Source of the DNA: Cryptomeria japonica
Lineage: Eukaryota > Streptophyta > Pinopsida > Cupressales > Cupressaceae
Assembly: GCF_030272615.1 (NCBI RefSeq)
Contig: NC_081405.1
Coordinates: 471,494,008-471,558,007, forward strand
Direction: 5' to 3'
DNA length: 64,000 nt
Part shown: positions 24,764-35,578 of the stretch, in pieces
Numbering within the stretch: the first letter of the stretch is position 1
Layout: every line of letters starts with the position of its first letter
Translations under genes and position numbers: made by a program
Notes under the pieces: model-generated
Databases searched by the model: none
What the model was told of the DNA's origin: nothing
Seen by the model: the letters and a program-made list of their open reading frames with translations, nothing else

Positions 24764-24902
24764 TTCTATCATTACTTCTCTGAGTCTGGATATCAAAGAT
24801 AGAGATTGGGGTTATGTGAAGTGTTAGTTAATGATTTTTTTTAGGCATCGTTATTATGATCACTGGTGTGACGGGGCTAATCATAATAAGTGTTGACTCA
24901 TT

Positions 24903-26625
24903 GTGACTATTTTTAAATACCTCTTCAATTTCAAGGAAAGAACCCTATTTTTTGAACCCAACATTTTGTTCAAGAGCCTTCGCTTAAGTCTTGGTCTTCA
25001 GTTTGTGAGTAATTTGTGCTCTATTGAAAACCTCGACCTGCATTTCAACATGGGAGGTAACCTTAACCAGAATAAGCCCTCTGGTTGTGATAATTGGAAA
25101 AGTGAGCGGAAAGTTTGGAGGAGGCTCCATAGACATGGTTTCATAGACTACATGGAAAAATTGCACGGCAGCAAAAATTCAGTGTCTCAAGGCTTTGCCA
25201 AGGGATGGGACAACAACAAAGTCACTCTATTTGGGGAGACTTGGAAGCTCGATGAGGATTTGGTGGCGGAAGTAACGGGATTACAGAAGGAAGGAACCAA
25301 GTTTTACAGAGATCGAAAGTTTGCGGCAGAAGCTATTAAAAATTTCCCTAAAACTAATGATGAGAAGGTTTGGCTTGCCAAGAAAGACAATGTTTCTTAC
25401 TACCTCCCTCATCAGGTAAAGTCCTTCTGGCAGAAGATGTTAACGGTTTTGATGAAATTCCTAACTATTGATGGTAGGTTTACGAAGGTTTATAATTATC
25501 ATTTTGCTATTCTTAACCATTTCTACCATGGGGTTAAGATCTTTTTGCCTTTCTATTTAGCTTCTTCCCTGAATGAGAGCTTGGCTGACCATGCCAAAAA
25601 ACCCAAATCCTATCCCATAGCTCATCAAGGTCTCATCCTACTCATTTACGAACACTTGAAGAAAAAAGCTAGGGTTACTAAGGATGATCATTTGGTGGCA
25701 AATGCCCATATTTCAGATAGTCGTGATGGTTCTGAGTCTAAAGATGATTTGTCTAATGCTCCTCTCGATAAAAAAGGGAGGGTTGATGATGTTGATAAAG
25801 AGGACATAGATGTGGAAGCTGGTATGGAGGAGGAATAGGGGAAGGTGACTGATTATGAAGCGGAGAGTGAGAAGAAAGAGGATGCAGCAGAAGAGGAGGA
25901 TGTGAAGAGAAAAGTTTATGTTGAAAATCCAGAATACCATGGATGAAGCTAACCCTAAATCTATGAGCTCTGAGAAGGGTAGGGAAACAACGAAATCCAT
26001 TTTGAATGCTGCTAGAAACAACACTTTGGAATTTTTCAATTTCCAGAAATGGGTAATTGAAAATATTACCAGTATTCAGAATAAATAGAGAGATTTGGAG
26101 TATAAGATTCAGGATTTGATTAAGGATACCAATATTGGGAAAAAAGATGCAGAGGTGGAAACCACTGAGGCAAAGGATGAAATTGAAATGCAGGATTGGT
26201 CAGAAAAAGATATGATTAAGGGAGACTTGAAGCATCTGGAAGATGTGATCAGAATTGTCAAAGACAAGCCTGAGGTTGAAAATGAAATCATCAACAATCG
26301 GGTTGCTAAAACTGAGAAGGCATTGAAGAATTTTATGAATCATAGTCTTGAGGTCTTGAGGGTTTCATCTCATAATATGAACTCCCTGGTGGATTGTCTA
26401 GAGAGGAACCAACAGAACAAATAAATGGTGATCGTTGATGATATGCCGACCTCCAACTCTGCTCCCCAAACGTCCAGACGAAGAACTAGGCAAAATACTT
26501 GTAATTTGGAGATAAAGACCAAAAACATTCATCTGACGAAGGAGAACAAAGACCTAGGAGAAGCTGCTAAGGCTATGATGATGCTGGTGAAAGACACAGA
26601 AGAGTCTATAAAAGTTTTTATTTGA
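24903..26625 (+). pseudogene. Passenger ORF: plant-mobile-domain-like N-terminus with coiled-coil tail
   Basis: The N-terminal half (24903-25838) is an uninterrupted 311-codon frame. Its region LFGETWKLDEDLVAEVTGLQ, followed by KEGTKFYRDRK, and a GLILLIYEHLKK segment resemble uncharacterised transposon-associated plant proteins of the plant-mobile-domain/'putative plant transposon protein' type. I cannot name the family with certainty. After a TAG at 25836 comes an E/D/K-rich stretch. A frameshift near 25930 then leads to an alpha-helical, probably coiled-coil part (26095-26424) and a basic tail to 26625, with further stops at 26086-26088 and 26422-26424. Function is unknown. It follows the LINE RNase H by 140 bp and precedes the LINE 3' end. 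Two other elements here carry ORFs with the same overall plan. Confidence 0.6.
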
Positions 26626-26774
26626 TATGTAATTTTGGTCTTTGTTTGCTAGTCTCTCGCTGGCTTTGTGCTGTCCCTTTCCCTTGCTGCTATTTTTTCT
26701 ATTGGTCTTTTGTAGATTTTTTGTCTTTGTTATGATCTCTCTTGCTTATTTCATGCTTAACTTTTCATAATGTA

Positions 26775-26820
26775 AGCGGGTTTCGAGTCCCTTAAAACCT
26801 AATTTTCCTTAATCAAAAAC
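26775..26820 (+). other. LINE/retroposon 3' terminus
   Basis: The segment GGGTTTCGAGTCCCTTAAAAC, ending TTAATCAAAAA, is a conserved 3' end. It recurs as GGGTTTTGGGTCCCCTCAAAAC-type sequence at 45876-45930. Such ends are recognised by LINE reverse transcriptases, and sharing them lets other RNAs be mobilised. Confidence 0.65.
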
Positions 26821-26839
26821 ATGTGGTCACACATCGCTT

Positions 26840-26854
26840 AAAAGAGGGGCAAAA
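26840..26854 (+). other. Polypurine tract of Gypsy1
   Basis: AAAAGAGGGGCAAAA abuts the 3' LTR start. A nearly identical tract (minus strand, 28581-28597) precedes the Gypsy2 LTR. Confidence 0.9.
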
Positions 26855-28261
26855 TGTAGACACCTAAAACTTGCATAACTAATTAAATGAATTTTATTCA
26901 GTTAATCATCATTCATTCACAAATTAATTAGACTAAGGTTTAATTAATATCCCTATTCCTCCAATCAACCTATTAATCAAATTAAAGATTTGATTAAAAT
27001 CCTTTTCTTGTAGCCTAACCTATTAATTAAACTAAGGTTTGATTAAGTACCTTTAGCCATTTAATTGAATAAATCTTATTTATTTAATTAAAACCCTCTT
27101 TTTCCCTTTTAATTGAATTTACATTTGATTAAATCCCTTTGCATTTCGATAAATCATTATTTATTTGTGAATAGTCTCCCCACTTGCAAAATCCTACAAA
27201 TGCAAGTTGCACCCCTTTTGGCTAAAATAAATCTTTTATTTTATCTAAAAATGCCCATTTCCTTCCACTTGCAATCTCCCAGATTTTCTATTAGCATGCT
27301 AATATTCTTCTAGAACCCCTCTAACCCCTCATTATCCTAATTAATCCAAAGCCTAACCAATGTTAGTATTTTTTCAAATTAAAAATACTACACATCTACC
27401 CAAACCCTCACAAGTCACTTCACATGTCTGCATCACCTTTGACCAAGGAGTTCTCACACATGTGTGAGGATTCTCTTCCCCATAGAGCCACCCTACTCTT
27501 TCCCCTTTTGGCACGTGTGTCATAAAATCTCTTCAACTAGCCCTTACACCTTTCCACAAGTGTTTCCACTTGTCACCTCTTGGACTTCCCAAGATTTGCT
27601 CACACATGTGTGAGCACCTTTACCCTTGCACCCACTTCTCCTTGTGATACTTGTCACAAGGCCAAGCCTTCAAACCTGGGACCAGATTCCCTTTCAATTT
27701 AATCCCTTGATCAATCTTCAATCTTGACCATCGGTTTTCAAGCCTCCAACTCTATAAATTGAGCCTTTATCCATCAATCAAAAGGAGAAACTTTTTATCA
27801 TAGCCTTATAATGCCTTTTTGATTCAAGATCCATCATATTGTGCATCAAACTTATAATCATTTTGTAGGTTATCAAGGAGCTCAATTTGTCATCTTCAAG
27901 CACTTAGATCATCTTAGTCTCATATCTTAGTCTCCTATCTTGCATTCAACCTTGCATTCCATTTTTTCATATCATTTGATCATCTAGCTAGGATCTTAGT
28001 TGCATTCATTTTGATCTTGGCATATCCTTCAATCTTGTTCTTTAGGTTGACATCTAAAAGATCAAGTGCTCTTCCAAGTGAGAGCCACCTTGAATCTTGA
28101 AGATCCTTGGAAACAAAGGAACATGAGACGTGCTTGGGGTTCTTGATGTTGAAGCTAACTTAGCTTAGTTTCTATTTTGATTTCTAACTCGAACATGACG
28201 TTTCATCTGTGTGTTTGATGTTGTTTGATTCTCTTGTAGATTCCACACTTTAGAGCACACA
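26855..28261 (+). repeat. Gypsy1 3' LTR (1407 bp)
   Basis: It starts TGTAGACACC after the polypurine tract and ends GAGCACACA at 28261, immediately followed by the ATAGG target duplication. It is homologous over its full length to 7822-9238, and the TATA-like CTATAAAT is conserved near 27752. Confidence 0.93.
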
Positions 28262-28266
28262 ATAGG
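28262..28266. repeat. Target site duplication of Gypsy1 (right), ATAGG
   Basis: This matches 7817-7821. Both copies lie inside the Gypsy2 LTR, which dates Gypsy1 after Gypsy2. Confidence 0.93.
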
Positions 28267-28580
28267 CATCCTCATGGGTGAATCCAAGTTTTAGGAAGGA
28301 TGTGGGATAAAAGTGTGGGATGGAGAGATTAGTTTTATTTATCTCATTTTTGTAGGGTAGATGTGATTGGTGGGGATTGAAGGAGATAAGTAAAATGGGT
28401 TTAGGCAATGATGGAGACTAGGAATTCATTAAAAATAAATTAAGTAAAGAAGTTTAATCAATTGGGTAAATGAAATGATTTAACAAATTAAATTAAATAG
28501 AGGAAAATATTAATGAATTAATTAAATAGATAATAATATCCATTTAATTAATATATGATGATAATTTTTCTTTGTCTACA
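28262..28580 (-). repeat. Gypsy2 3' LTR, right portion (LTR start)
   Basis: On the minus strand it begins TGTAGACA at 28580, the same start as the Gypsy1 LTR, directly after a polypurine tract. It is A/T-rich with TTAATTAA stretches. It continues at 7821 and below once Gypsy1 is removed. Confidence 0.75.
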
Positions 28581-28597
28581 TTTTGCCCCTCTTTGAG
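28581..28597 (-). other. Polypurine tract of Gypsy2
   Basis: The minus-strand reading is CTCAAAGAGGGGCAAAA, ending at the LTR start. It is almost identical to the Gypsy1 tract, which confirms that the two elements belong to related families. Confidence 0.85.
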
Positions 28598-30242
28598 ACA
28601 ATACAACCTACCATGTTGTTTCAAAGAAGAGTTGATTAACTAATATATGCCCTAGGAATATCTTGGTAAGGATGATGATAAATATGATATGCCCCCTCAA
28701 GAGAGATTGATCGAATAGATTGTGATAAGATTTATCTCTTTATAGATTATGAGAAAAAGATTTGATGATTGATATTGCACAAGTGATTAAGCTGATATGC
28801 ACATTTGATGAAAATGCTTAATTGATAAGCGTAACTAAACAATTGAGGTAAATGATCAATATAGACAGGTTTATAAGCTAATTAAGCTTATTGATATTGA
28901 TGCTAGCTCAAGATATGTTGGTACAATGATTCATTGATTGATCAGGGAGTGATGGGATCCTATTCTTAGAAGAAAGATGATTGATTTGATATTTAAATTA
29001 AGAGACATGTATCCGTTGGGTAAAGCTATTGATTGATCTCTCAGATAAGGAGGATGAAGAATGATGATGAATGGAAAATGATGAAAGAAATGACTTATGA
29101 AAAAGGGATATAGAAGTGATGAAAAGGAGTTGAAAGCGATAAAATAAATGATTGATAAAAAAGGGATATTGAAGTGATGAAAATTCTTGTTCTTTTTAAA
29201 TGCTTATATCATCATTGAGCTTATTATGGAAAAAGGATAAACTCATTTGGATATGGATTAGACCCAAATGAATCAACATACCAATTGCATGTAGGGAGAC
29301 ACATCAGATAGTTAAGGAATACCCCAGTTCACATGAGACCCACATGTCCTCGATGATTTTAGACAATCATGTCCTAAAACAAGTCATCATATTACTAAGG
29401 AACAATCCACAGGCAAAAAACAAGTGAACATGCCCCATCCTTTCCTTTCTAGTTAAAGACATCCCAAAAAGCTAAAAGACATGTCACCAAAGATAACAAT
29501 AGAAACAATCAAGAACCTACCAAACAAGCAGACATTATGCTTCATGTTGAAATGATTCTTGTCATGGTGGAATGTTGTTATGTTTGCTTGATCTTGGTAT
29601 CATCATGTCATGATTGTGTTGAAGTCCAAAGCTGCATGTTTGTCTAAAGTGTAATCCATCTATGAATTCAATGTCTTTATTGCATAGAAAAGGCGAAGTG
29701 ATACAGTTGATGGTGCGAGTGAAATTTTATTGTGGTTTGTGAGCGAAAAGACAGATAGAGATAATAGTTCCTCCAACCGCGAGCAGCAAAGTATCCCAAC
29801 CCACCACTAAGGTTGAGGAGATGCTCCAATGATAGTACAAATAGCTTATTATGCATGGACAAGTATGTGTGTAGGTTATGCCAAACAATCTACAAGCTAT
29901 GGTGGGGGTGGAAAAGTTATTATGTTGAAGGATGTGAGATGAAAGATCAACTAGAATCCTAAAAGAGGGAAGAGCAAAGTCCCTACACATGGCATCGGTT
30001 TCTCGGTTTTCACCATGGTACTTTCCCAATGCACCATCAAAATGGTTTTCACACAGATGAATTTATTGCTTTTGATTTTTTCTTCATTTTTTTTTCTTTC
30101 TTTTTTCTTTTTTTCTTTGTTTTTTTTAGGACCTTTTTTAGATTTTTGTCTTTTTTTCTTTTTTTTTTTTAAGACCTTTATGATTTTTTTCATTTTTTTA
30201 AAGACCTTTTATGATTTTTTTCATTTTTTCAGGACCTTTTCG
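28598..30242 (-). other. Gypsy2 3' untranslated region
   Basis: There is no coding signal. The part nearest the integrase (30065-30240) is a pyrimidine-rich array on the plus strand, with AAGACCTTT/ATGATTTTTTTCATTTTTT repeats. Next, at 29980-30031 on the minus strand, is a module containing GTACCATGGTGAAAACC then GCCATG, shared with Gypsy0. The remainder (28600-29950) is A/T-rich with GATTGAT-type simple sequence. Confidence 0.6.
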
Positions 30243-31340
30243 AAATTCCCTGAAATGCTTAGGTATAAAACCTGCAAAGGTAAATGCTATTGATTGAATT
30301 TTCAAGTGGTTCACCCTCTGAATTAGCAAATTGATATTCTCCTGATCCATACACAACAATAATAATGTATGCACCTAACAAGTTAGGTTCAAACTTGCCC
30401 TTTTTCTCTTTGTCTTGTTGATTTTTCAGATTCTCTTTAAGGACAAGATCACCAATTTCAAATGTGTGTCACTTAACTCTACGGTTGTAGCTTCTGCACA
30501 TATGTTGCTGGTATACTCTGAGATGATTAAATGCAGTCCATCTTATTTCATCCAACATTTCTAATTTGTGCAAGTGGGAGACTCTATAGTCTTCATCACT
30601 AATCAAATTGTGCAAAGAGACCCATAAGGAAGGTATCTCGACCTCAATGGGCTAGATGGCTTCATCACCATAGATAAGGGCATATGGAGTGGCGCTTGTG
30701 GGAGTGTGAACACTCATGTGATAAGCTCACAAGGTAGGAATCAATTGAATATGCCAATCACAACCAACTTCATTGTCTGTCTTTTTGAGAATTCTTAGGA
30801 ATTTTTATTAGAGGCCTTAGCCCGATCATTACCTTAAGGATAATATGGTGTAGATAAATGGTGTTGAATGTGAAACTTGTCACAAAGCTCATGGAAATCC
30901 TGATTCTTGAAGGGGTGATTGTTATCTATGATGAAAGAAAGGGGGACACCATACTGGCATATGATATGATTGGGAATAAATGTTACAATTTGTTTACCAG
31001 TAACATGGGCTAGAAGAATGGATTCAATGCATTTTGTGAAATACTCTGTGGCAGTGATGATGAATTTATGACCATTGGATGAAGGTAGATGAATTTTTCC
31101 CACAAGGTCGAGTCCCCACTAACAAAAGTGACATGATCTAACAATTGGTTGTGATTCATGTGCAAATCTATGTATCGAGTTTCCATGTATTTGCATTGCT
31201 TGCATTTCTTAGCAAACTGATGGGCATCTTTTTCCATGGTAGGCCAATAGTAACCAATGCACAAGAGTTTCTTACCTAGGGTAGGACTGCTAGTATGTGT
31301 CCCACATATACCTTTGTTCACCTCTTGTAAGCCAATGTTG
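30243..31340 (-). pseudogene. pol: Gypsy2 integrase
   Basis: On the minus strand the zinc-binding region reads GICGTHTSSPTLGKKLL, then WPTMEKDAHQFAKKCKQCK. The core reads GKIHLPSSNGHKFIITATEY, with Glu at the first acidic position, then IIDNNHPFKNQDF with the second Asp retained. The C-terminal domain follows in broken frames, with LKENLKNQQDKEKKGKFEPN and INSIYLCRFYT near 30243. Several stops and frameshifts (near 31100 and 30830) make it inactive. Order and motifs match Gypsy1. Confidence 0.83.
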
Positions 31341-31689
31341 ACCTCATCATGCTCAAAATATTAAAGTGAGGTACCATAGAGACCTCGACAATGTAGGTTA
31401 TCAGCTAAAATGACATAGCAGGAAGCTCAACATATAAAGGTTTTACTGGATTTTTTGGATAAGTTAAGTGGTAGGGTTTTTTAACATAAATAGACATAAA
31501 TGTATCTATACCATTGGGAATCAAGACCAATGATAAGACATATCATAATAGATTGAAGTACGTTATAGGCAAGTTCCAAGAGTGTTTCCACCAAGAACTC
31601 ATAGTATGTGGCATTACTTGGCATTATTACAAATTATGTTATTTTGGCAATTGCATCAACTACTCTATTATTATCCTTGGGAATTTTTT

Positions 31690-33540
31690 CAAAGGTAATT
31701 GATGTGAAACAAGCTTTAAAGTCATCCACCATTCTCTTATACAACATTAGATTTTCATCTTTTATTTTGTAGTCATCATTAGCTTGTCTAGTAACTAGCT
31801 AAGAATCTCCAAGAACACATAACTCTAGGATTTTCCATTGCACAACCATACAGAGTCTAGAAATTAATGCTTCATATTTTGCAATGTTGTTGGTACATGG
31901 AAAATGTATCTTATAAGATTTTGGTATACAATCCCCTTGTGGTTTGACAAAGAGAATGTCGATGCTAAAACCACCTTGTGTGCAAGAGCTGTCAAAATAT
32001 AAGTTCCAATATGTGTAGATTCCATGATAAATATTTATTCATCATGTAACTTTGTGATAAGGGGATGATCATCTGTCATAGGAGTATCAATAAGTTGATC
32101 CGCTATAGCTTGTCCTTTTGTTTCTTTTCTTTCCACATATCTGATGTCAAACTCACTACTTCTATCATGACCCATTTAGACAGTCGTCCTGGAAGAGCTA
32201 CTTTATTCAAAAGGTAGTTAAGAGGATCCATCTTTGCAATGAGATTCATCTGATGTGTAAGCATGTAATGTTGCAGCTTTTGTGAAGCAAAAATTACTGC
32301 AAGACATTCTCTTTCAATAGGAGTGTAGTTGAGCTCATATCCTACTAGAGTAGGACTGATATAATAAATAACATGTATTATTTTCCTTTGAAATCATGTT
32401 GTGCCAAAAGTGCCCCCAATACTATGGTAGTCATGGATATATAAAGGAGTAAGGGCTTGTATCTGTAGGAGGTACTAACACTAGTGGTGACATCAAGTAT
32501 TCTTTAATATTTTAACAAGATTTCTCACAATTGCCATCCATCTAAATGGAACACTCTTATGTAACATGTGTTGAAATGGTTGCCATTTATTTGCAAGTTG
32601 TGCAATAAAATGATGGATAGATTGTAGTTTTCTTTGTAATGTTCTCAATTGACTTATATTCTTTGGTGGAGGCATTTCACGTATGGATTTAACTTTGGTA
32701 GGGTCATATTCAATCACCTTACATGAGATAATGTATCTGAGGAGATTCCTAGATGTTTCCCTGAAGACGCATTTATTTGGATTCAATCGCACCTTATATT
32801 GCTCTAATTATGTGAAGATTTTATCTAATATTTTCAAATGTCCATCTCTAGTGAAAGATATCCTAAGCAAATCATCTACATAATCTTCAAAATATGTCTA
32901 CATCATGTCATGAAATATAGTGGTAATTGCACGTTGATAGGTAGCTCCAACATTCTTCAATCAAAAGGGCATGAAATTACAACAAAAATTTCCCCAAGAA
33001 CAAGTGAATATTGTCTTGCTCTGATCCTTGGGAGAAATTTTGATCTGATTGTAACCCAAGAAACCATCCATGAGGGATAACAACTTGTGCTCTAATATTA
33101 AATGCACTATTATGTCAATATTTGGAAGTGGGAAGTCATCTTTATTACAAACTTTGTTTAAATCCATGAAATTGTGCAAACACAAACACTCTCATCAGGT
33201 TTTAAAACTAGCACTAGATTAGAAATCCACCCAGCATAGTCAACTAGCTTTATGAATCCCACGTCTAGGAACTTTTGCAATTATGCCTTTACCAATAATG
33301 CAACTTGCAGACACATTTTTCTCAATTTCTGCTTCATACGTTTTTCCCCCAATGGCAAAGATAAGTGATGCATAGCTAAATTAGGATCAAGCATCGACAT
33401 ATCTACATAAGACCAAGTGAATTTAACCTATCTTTCTTTTTAAAACTATATAAATGCCACTCTTTCTTTAGGCATTAATAATTCAGCTAGATGTATGATT
33501 TTTGGTTTCTCTTTTGTGCCCAAATTTGCTCCCACTATTT
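31690..33540 (-). pseudogene. pol: Gypsy2 reverse transcriptase, RNase H and second RNase H
   Basis: The minus strand reads from about 33540 leftwards. RT has a FMDLNKVCNKDDFPLPNID block, FLGYNQIKISP, EDYVDDLL (near 32880) and LNPNKCVFRETS. RNase H contains GYELNYTPIERECLAVIFAS (about 32300-32340) and a GRLSKWVM segment. The second RNase H (31700-31970) has PKSYKIHFPCTNN, a VLGDS segment and KRMVDDFKA. The YVDD active site is kept, but stops, frameshifts and missing bases occur throughout. The two RNase H domains confirm the Tat clade. Confidence 0.83.
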
Positions 33541-34453
33541 TCTCAACCAACGTGAATGATTTTTCATGATAAGATGGTTGGGGAAGTGTGTCAATCATTC
33601 TATCCTCAGGCACCTTAGAGAGGTTTTTACCTTCGAATACATCCTTTATTTTTACTTTTTTTGGGTCTAATAGTGCTGCAAAATGGTTTCACCAGAAGAC
33701 CTATTTATGTTTTCTATAATTTTGCGACTGAAAGGCTTGGAACCCTCTGCAAACTAAGCCACATAGTTGAGTTATATGAAAAAACCAACTCTATGATTCC
33801 CAAGGGGTAAGTCACTTCATTATTTGAGAAATTTTATGATTGCTTGATCATTTTGAAAGATGTCTAATTGTGGTGGTCCTTGTTGGTCCCAATCAATACA
33901 TTGTGGGTGAGAAAGGGATAAAGGATCATTATTAGGCTCAAGATTGTGAACTGGATCAAGGGTAAAAATAGTTTCATAGTCATATATGTCAATTAAATTG
34001 GCAAAGTCATTGAATATAGCTTCCTCTTCAGTCTGTGTTGTATTAGAGGACTCCCCTACCTTACTCGAGTTACCCTTAGTACTCAAAGTCTTATCTTTCT
34101 ATGTATCATAACCTAGACCACAAACTCTACATTCACCATCAGGTTACATTGGTTCATGTATGCCTTGATTTTATAAACCAAGAGGACTGTGACCATCATA
34201 GCTATATTCCTCCATTATCTTAAGTTATTTTCCATATTGTTCAATTGGTATCTTAACTTTTAGTTTTTCATTTTGTCCCTTTTTTGTGTCTTCATATTTG
34301 TACAACCAACCCATGAGGTCTTCTTCTTCCATTTCATTATACAAGGCACCCCATTTTATGAAATTTGTTGGTTTGCAGATCATAGTAATGATATCCGATG
34401 TGGTTTCAACCATTTGTATTTTTCCATAAGTTTGGGGAGGGAAAGGTAACTTT
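33541..34453 (-). other. Gypsy2 pol linker
   Basis: A low-complexity acidic region on the minus strand in broken frames. A 88-codon piece (33820-34086) is rich in acidic residues and T/N, resembling the linkers of the other Tat elements (compare LIHPEQIDWEQ in Gypsy1 with SHPQCIDWDQ here). I see no clear G-patch; the expected place near 34225-34260 is too decayed. Confidence 0.55.
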
Positions 34454-35578
34454 CTAATAGAAAGAGCACGATTCATGGTATATTCTCCTACTCCTTGTTC
34501 TTTTACTTGTATTTTTGATCTCAGCCTCATTGGATTTAGAAGATGCTTTTAAAGATTTAGGATCAACATATACTTGAGAAGGAGGCACTTCATGATTGCT
34601 AAAAATTGTGGATTTAGTCTTAGGATTTACATTGTTACAATACATGAAGGGATTTAGATCTCTTGGTATAGTTATTTCAACACCATTATCTAAGAATTTT
34701 AGATATTGATGGTACATAGAGGGAACAACTTGCATTGCAAGTATCCATGGTCTTCCAAGGAGGATGTTATTAGTTAAAGGGACGTCAAGAACTTGACAAA
34801 ACACATCCTTCACCATAGGCCCAACTTTGATTGGCAATGCAACTGATGCTTTGGATGAATGTTCCTCTTCATCATAGGCTTATTTGGTAATATTTTTCTT
34901 TATATCCACTACATTTTTAGAGAAACCTAGTTCTCTAATTAATTTCAAAGTACAAATATTGAGACCTTCTCCTCTATCTATCAAAACTCATCCGATCTTA
35001 AATTTTTTGACAAGAGCTTCGATGTGTAGAGGCACATTGTGTGGTTGTTTCATGGATGAATCATCATTTTCTATGAAAGCGAGAATGTGAGGGGAGGTGA
35101 TATGCCCCACCATAGTTTGGAATTGATCTATATGTAGGTCAGTGGGTACTTTAGCATTAGCAAGTGCTTTGTCAAGGATAGCTTTATGCTCAAGAGAGAG
35201 GCATAAAAGATCAAGTATAGAAATCTGTGCGAGTTTCTTCCCTAAATCTTCTATAAGGTTATATTGTGAAGTTGACATAGGGAGTTTAGAATTAGGACCT
35301 CGAAGGGTAACTGTGCCTCTGCATGTGGTGACATTGCATTCAATTTTTTTCTCTTTTATAGTGAAAGTATTTGCATGGTTATTTGCCTCATTGATGTAAT
35401 TTATGATATAATCATATTGGGCATTGGTATAATTCACACCATCACCAGATTCAATGGTTTTTCCTTTTTCCTTTTCATGCTTAGGGAAGGGATTTTTAAA
35501 CATCTCACGGTCAAAGTTACTAGAAGGGGTATGACCATCAACTGCAATCTTGTCATCATCAATTAGGTCTTGTATCAC
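34454..35578 (-). pseudogene. pol: Gypsy2 aspartic protease region
   Basis: The minus-strand frame from 35578 starts MIQDLIDDDKIAVDGH, parallel to MKNLVQDMIDKGDIMVDGH in Gypsy1. It contains one IDQFQTMVGH segment, the counterpart of the duplicated unit in Gypsy1. The active-site segment reads VLIDRGEGLNICTLK, where the first glycine after Asp is Arg, so activity is doubtful. It is followed by NNILLGRPWILAMQVVPS and YHQYLKFLDNG. At least two stops interrupt it near 34990 and 34890. Confidence 0.8.

Larger units (their letters stand above)
23771..26820 (+). mobile_element. 5'-truncated LINE with an extra downstream ORF
   Basis: The insert contains the C-terminal part of a plant L1-type LINE (RT zinc-binding region and RNase H), then about 140 bp, then a second long degraded ORF, then a 3' terminus reading GGTTTCGAGTCCCTTAAAAC, ending near CTTAATCAAAAA. 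The same terminus closes the separate retroposon at 44124-45930, so it is a genuine element end. The RT core is missing, as expected for 5' truncation. I did not find a clear target duplication. Whether the downstream ORF was mobilised as part of the LINE or belongs to an older host is open; continuity to the common terminus favours the former. Confidence 0.65.
7822..28261 (+). mobile_element. Gypsy1: complete 20.4-kb Tat-clade Gypsy element with matching TSDs
   Basis: Two direct LTRs (7822-9238 and 26855-28261) share TGTAGACACC...GAGCACACA ends and are flanked by ATAGG. Between them lie a 2.75-kb leader, gag, protease, G-patch/linker, RT, RNase H, a second RNase H, integrase, a very long 3' region and a polypurine tract. 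The dual RNase H, long non-coding stretches and gene order are Tat-clade features. Two later insertions (a solo LTR in pol, a LINE in the 3' region) account for about 3.8 kb of the length. Every coding part is broken. It is inserted in the 3' LTR of Gypsy2, so it is younger than Gypsy2. Confidence 0.93.

Noticed and set aside
30015-30293. Phe-rich open frame
   Set aside because: It is the translation of a pyrimidine-rich simple-sequence tract in the Gypsy2 3' region.
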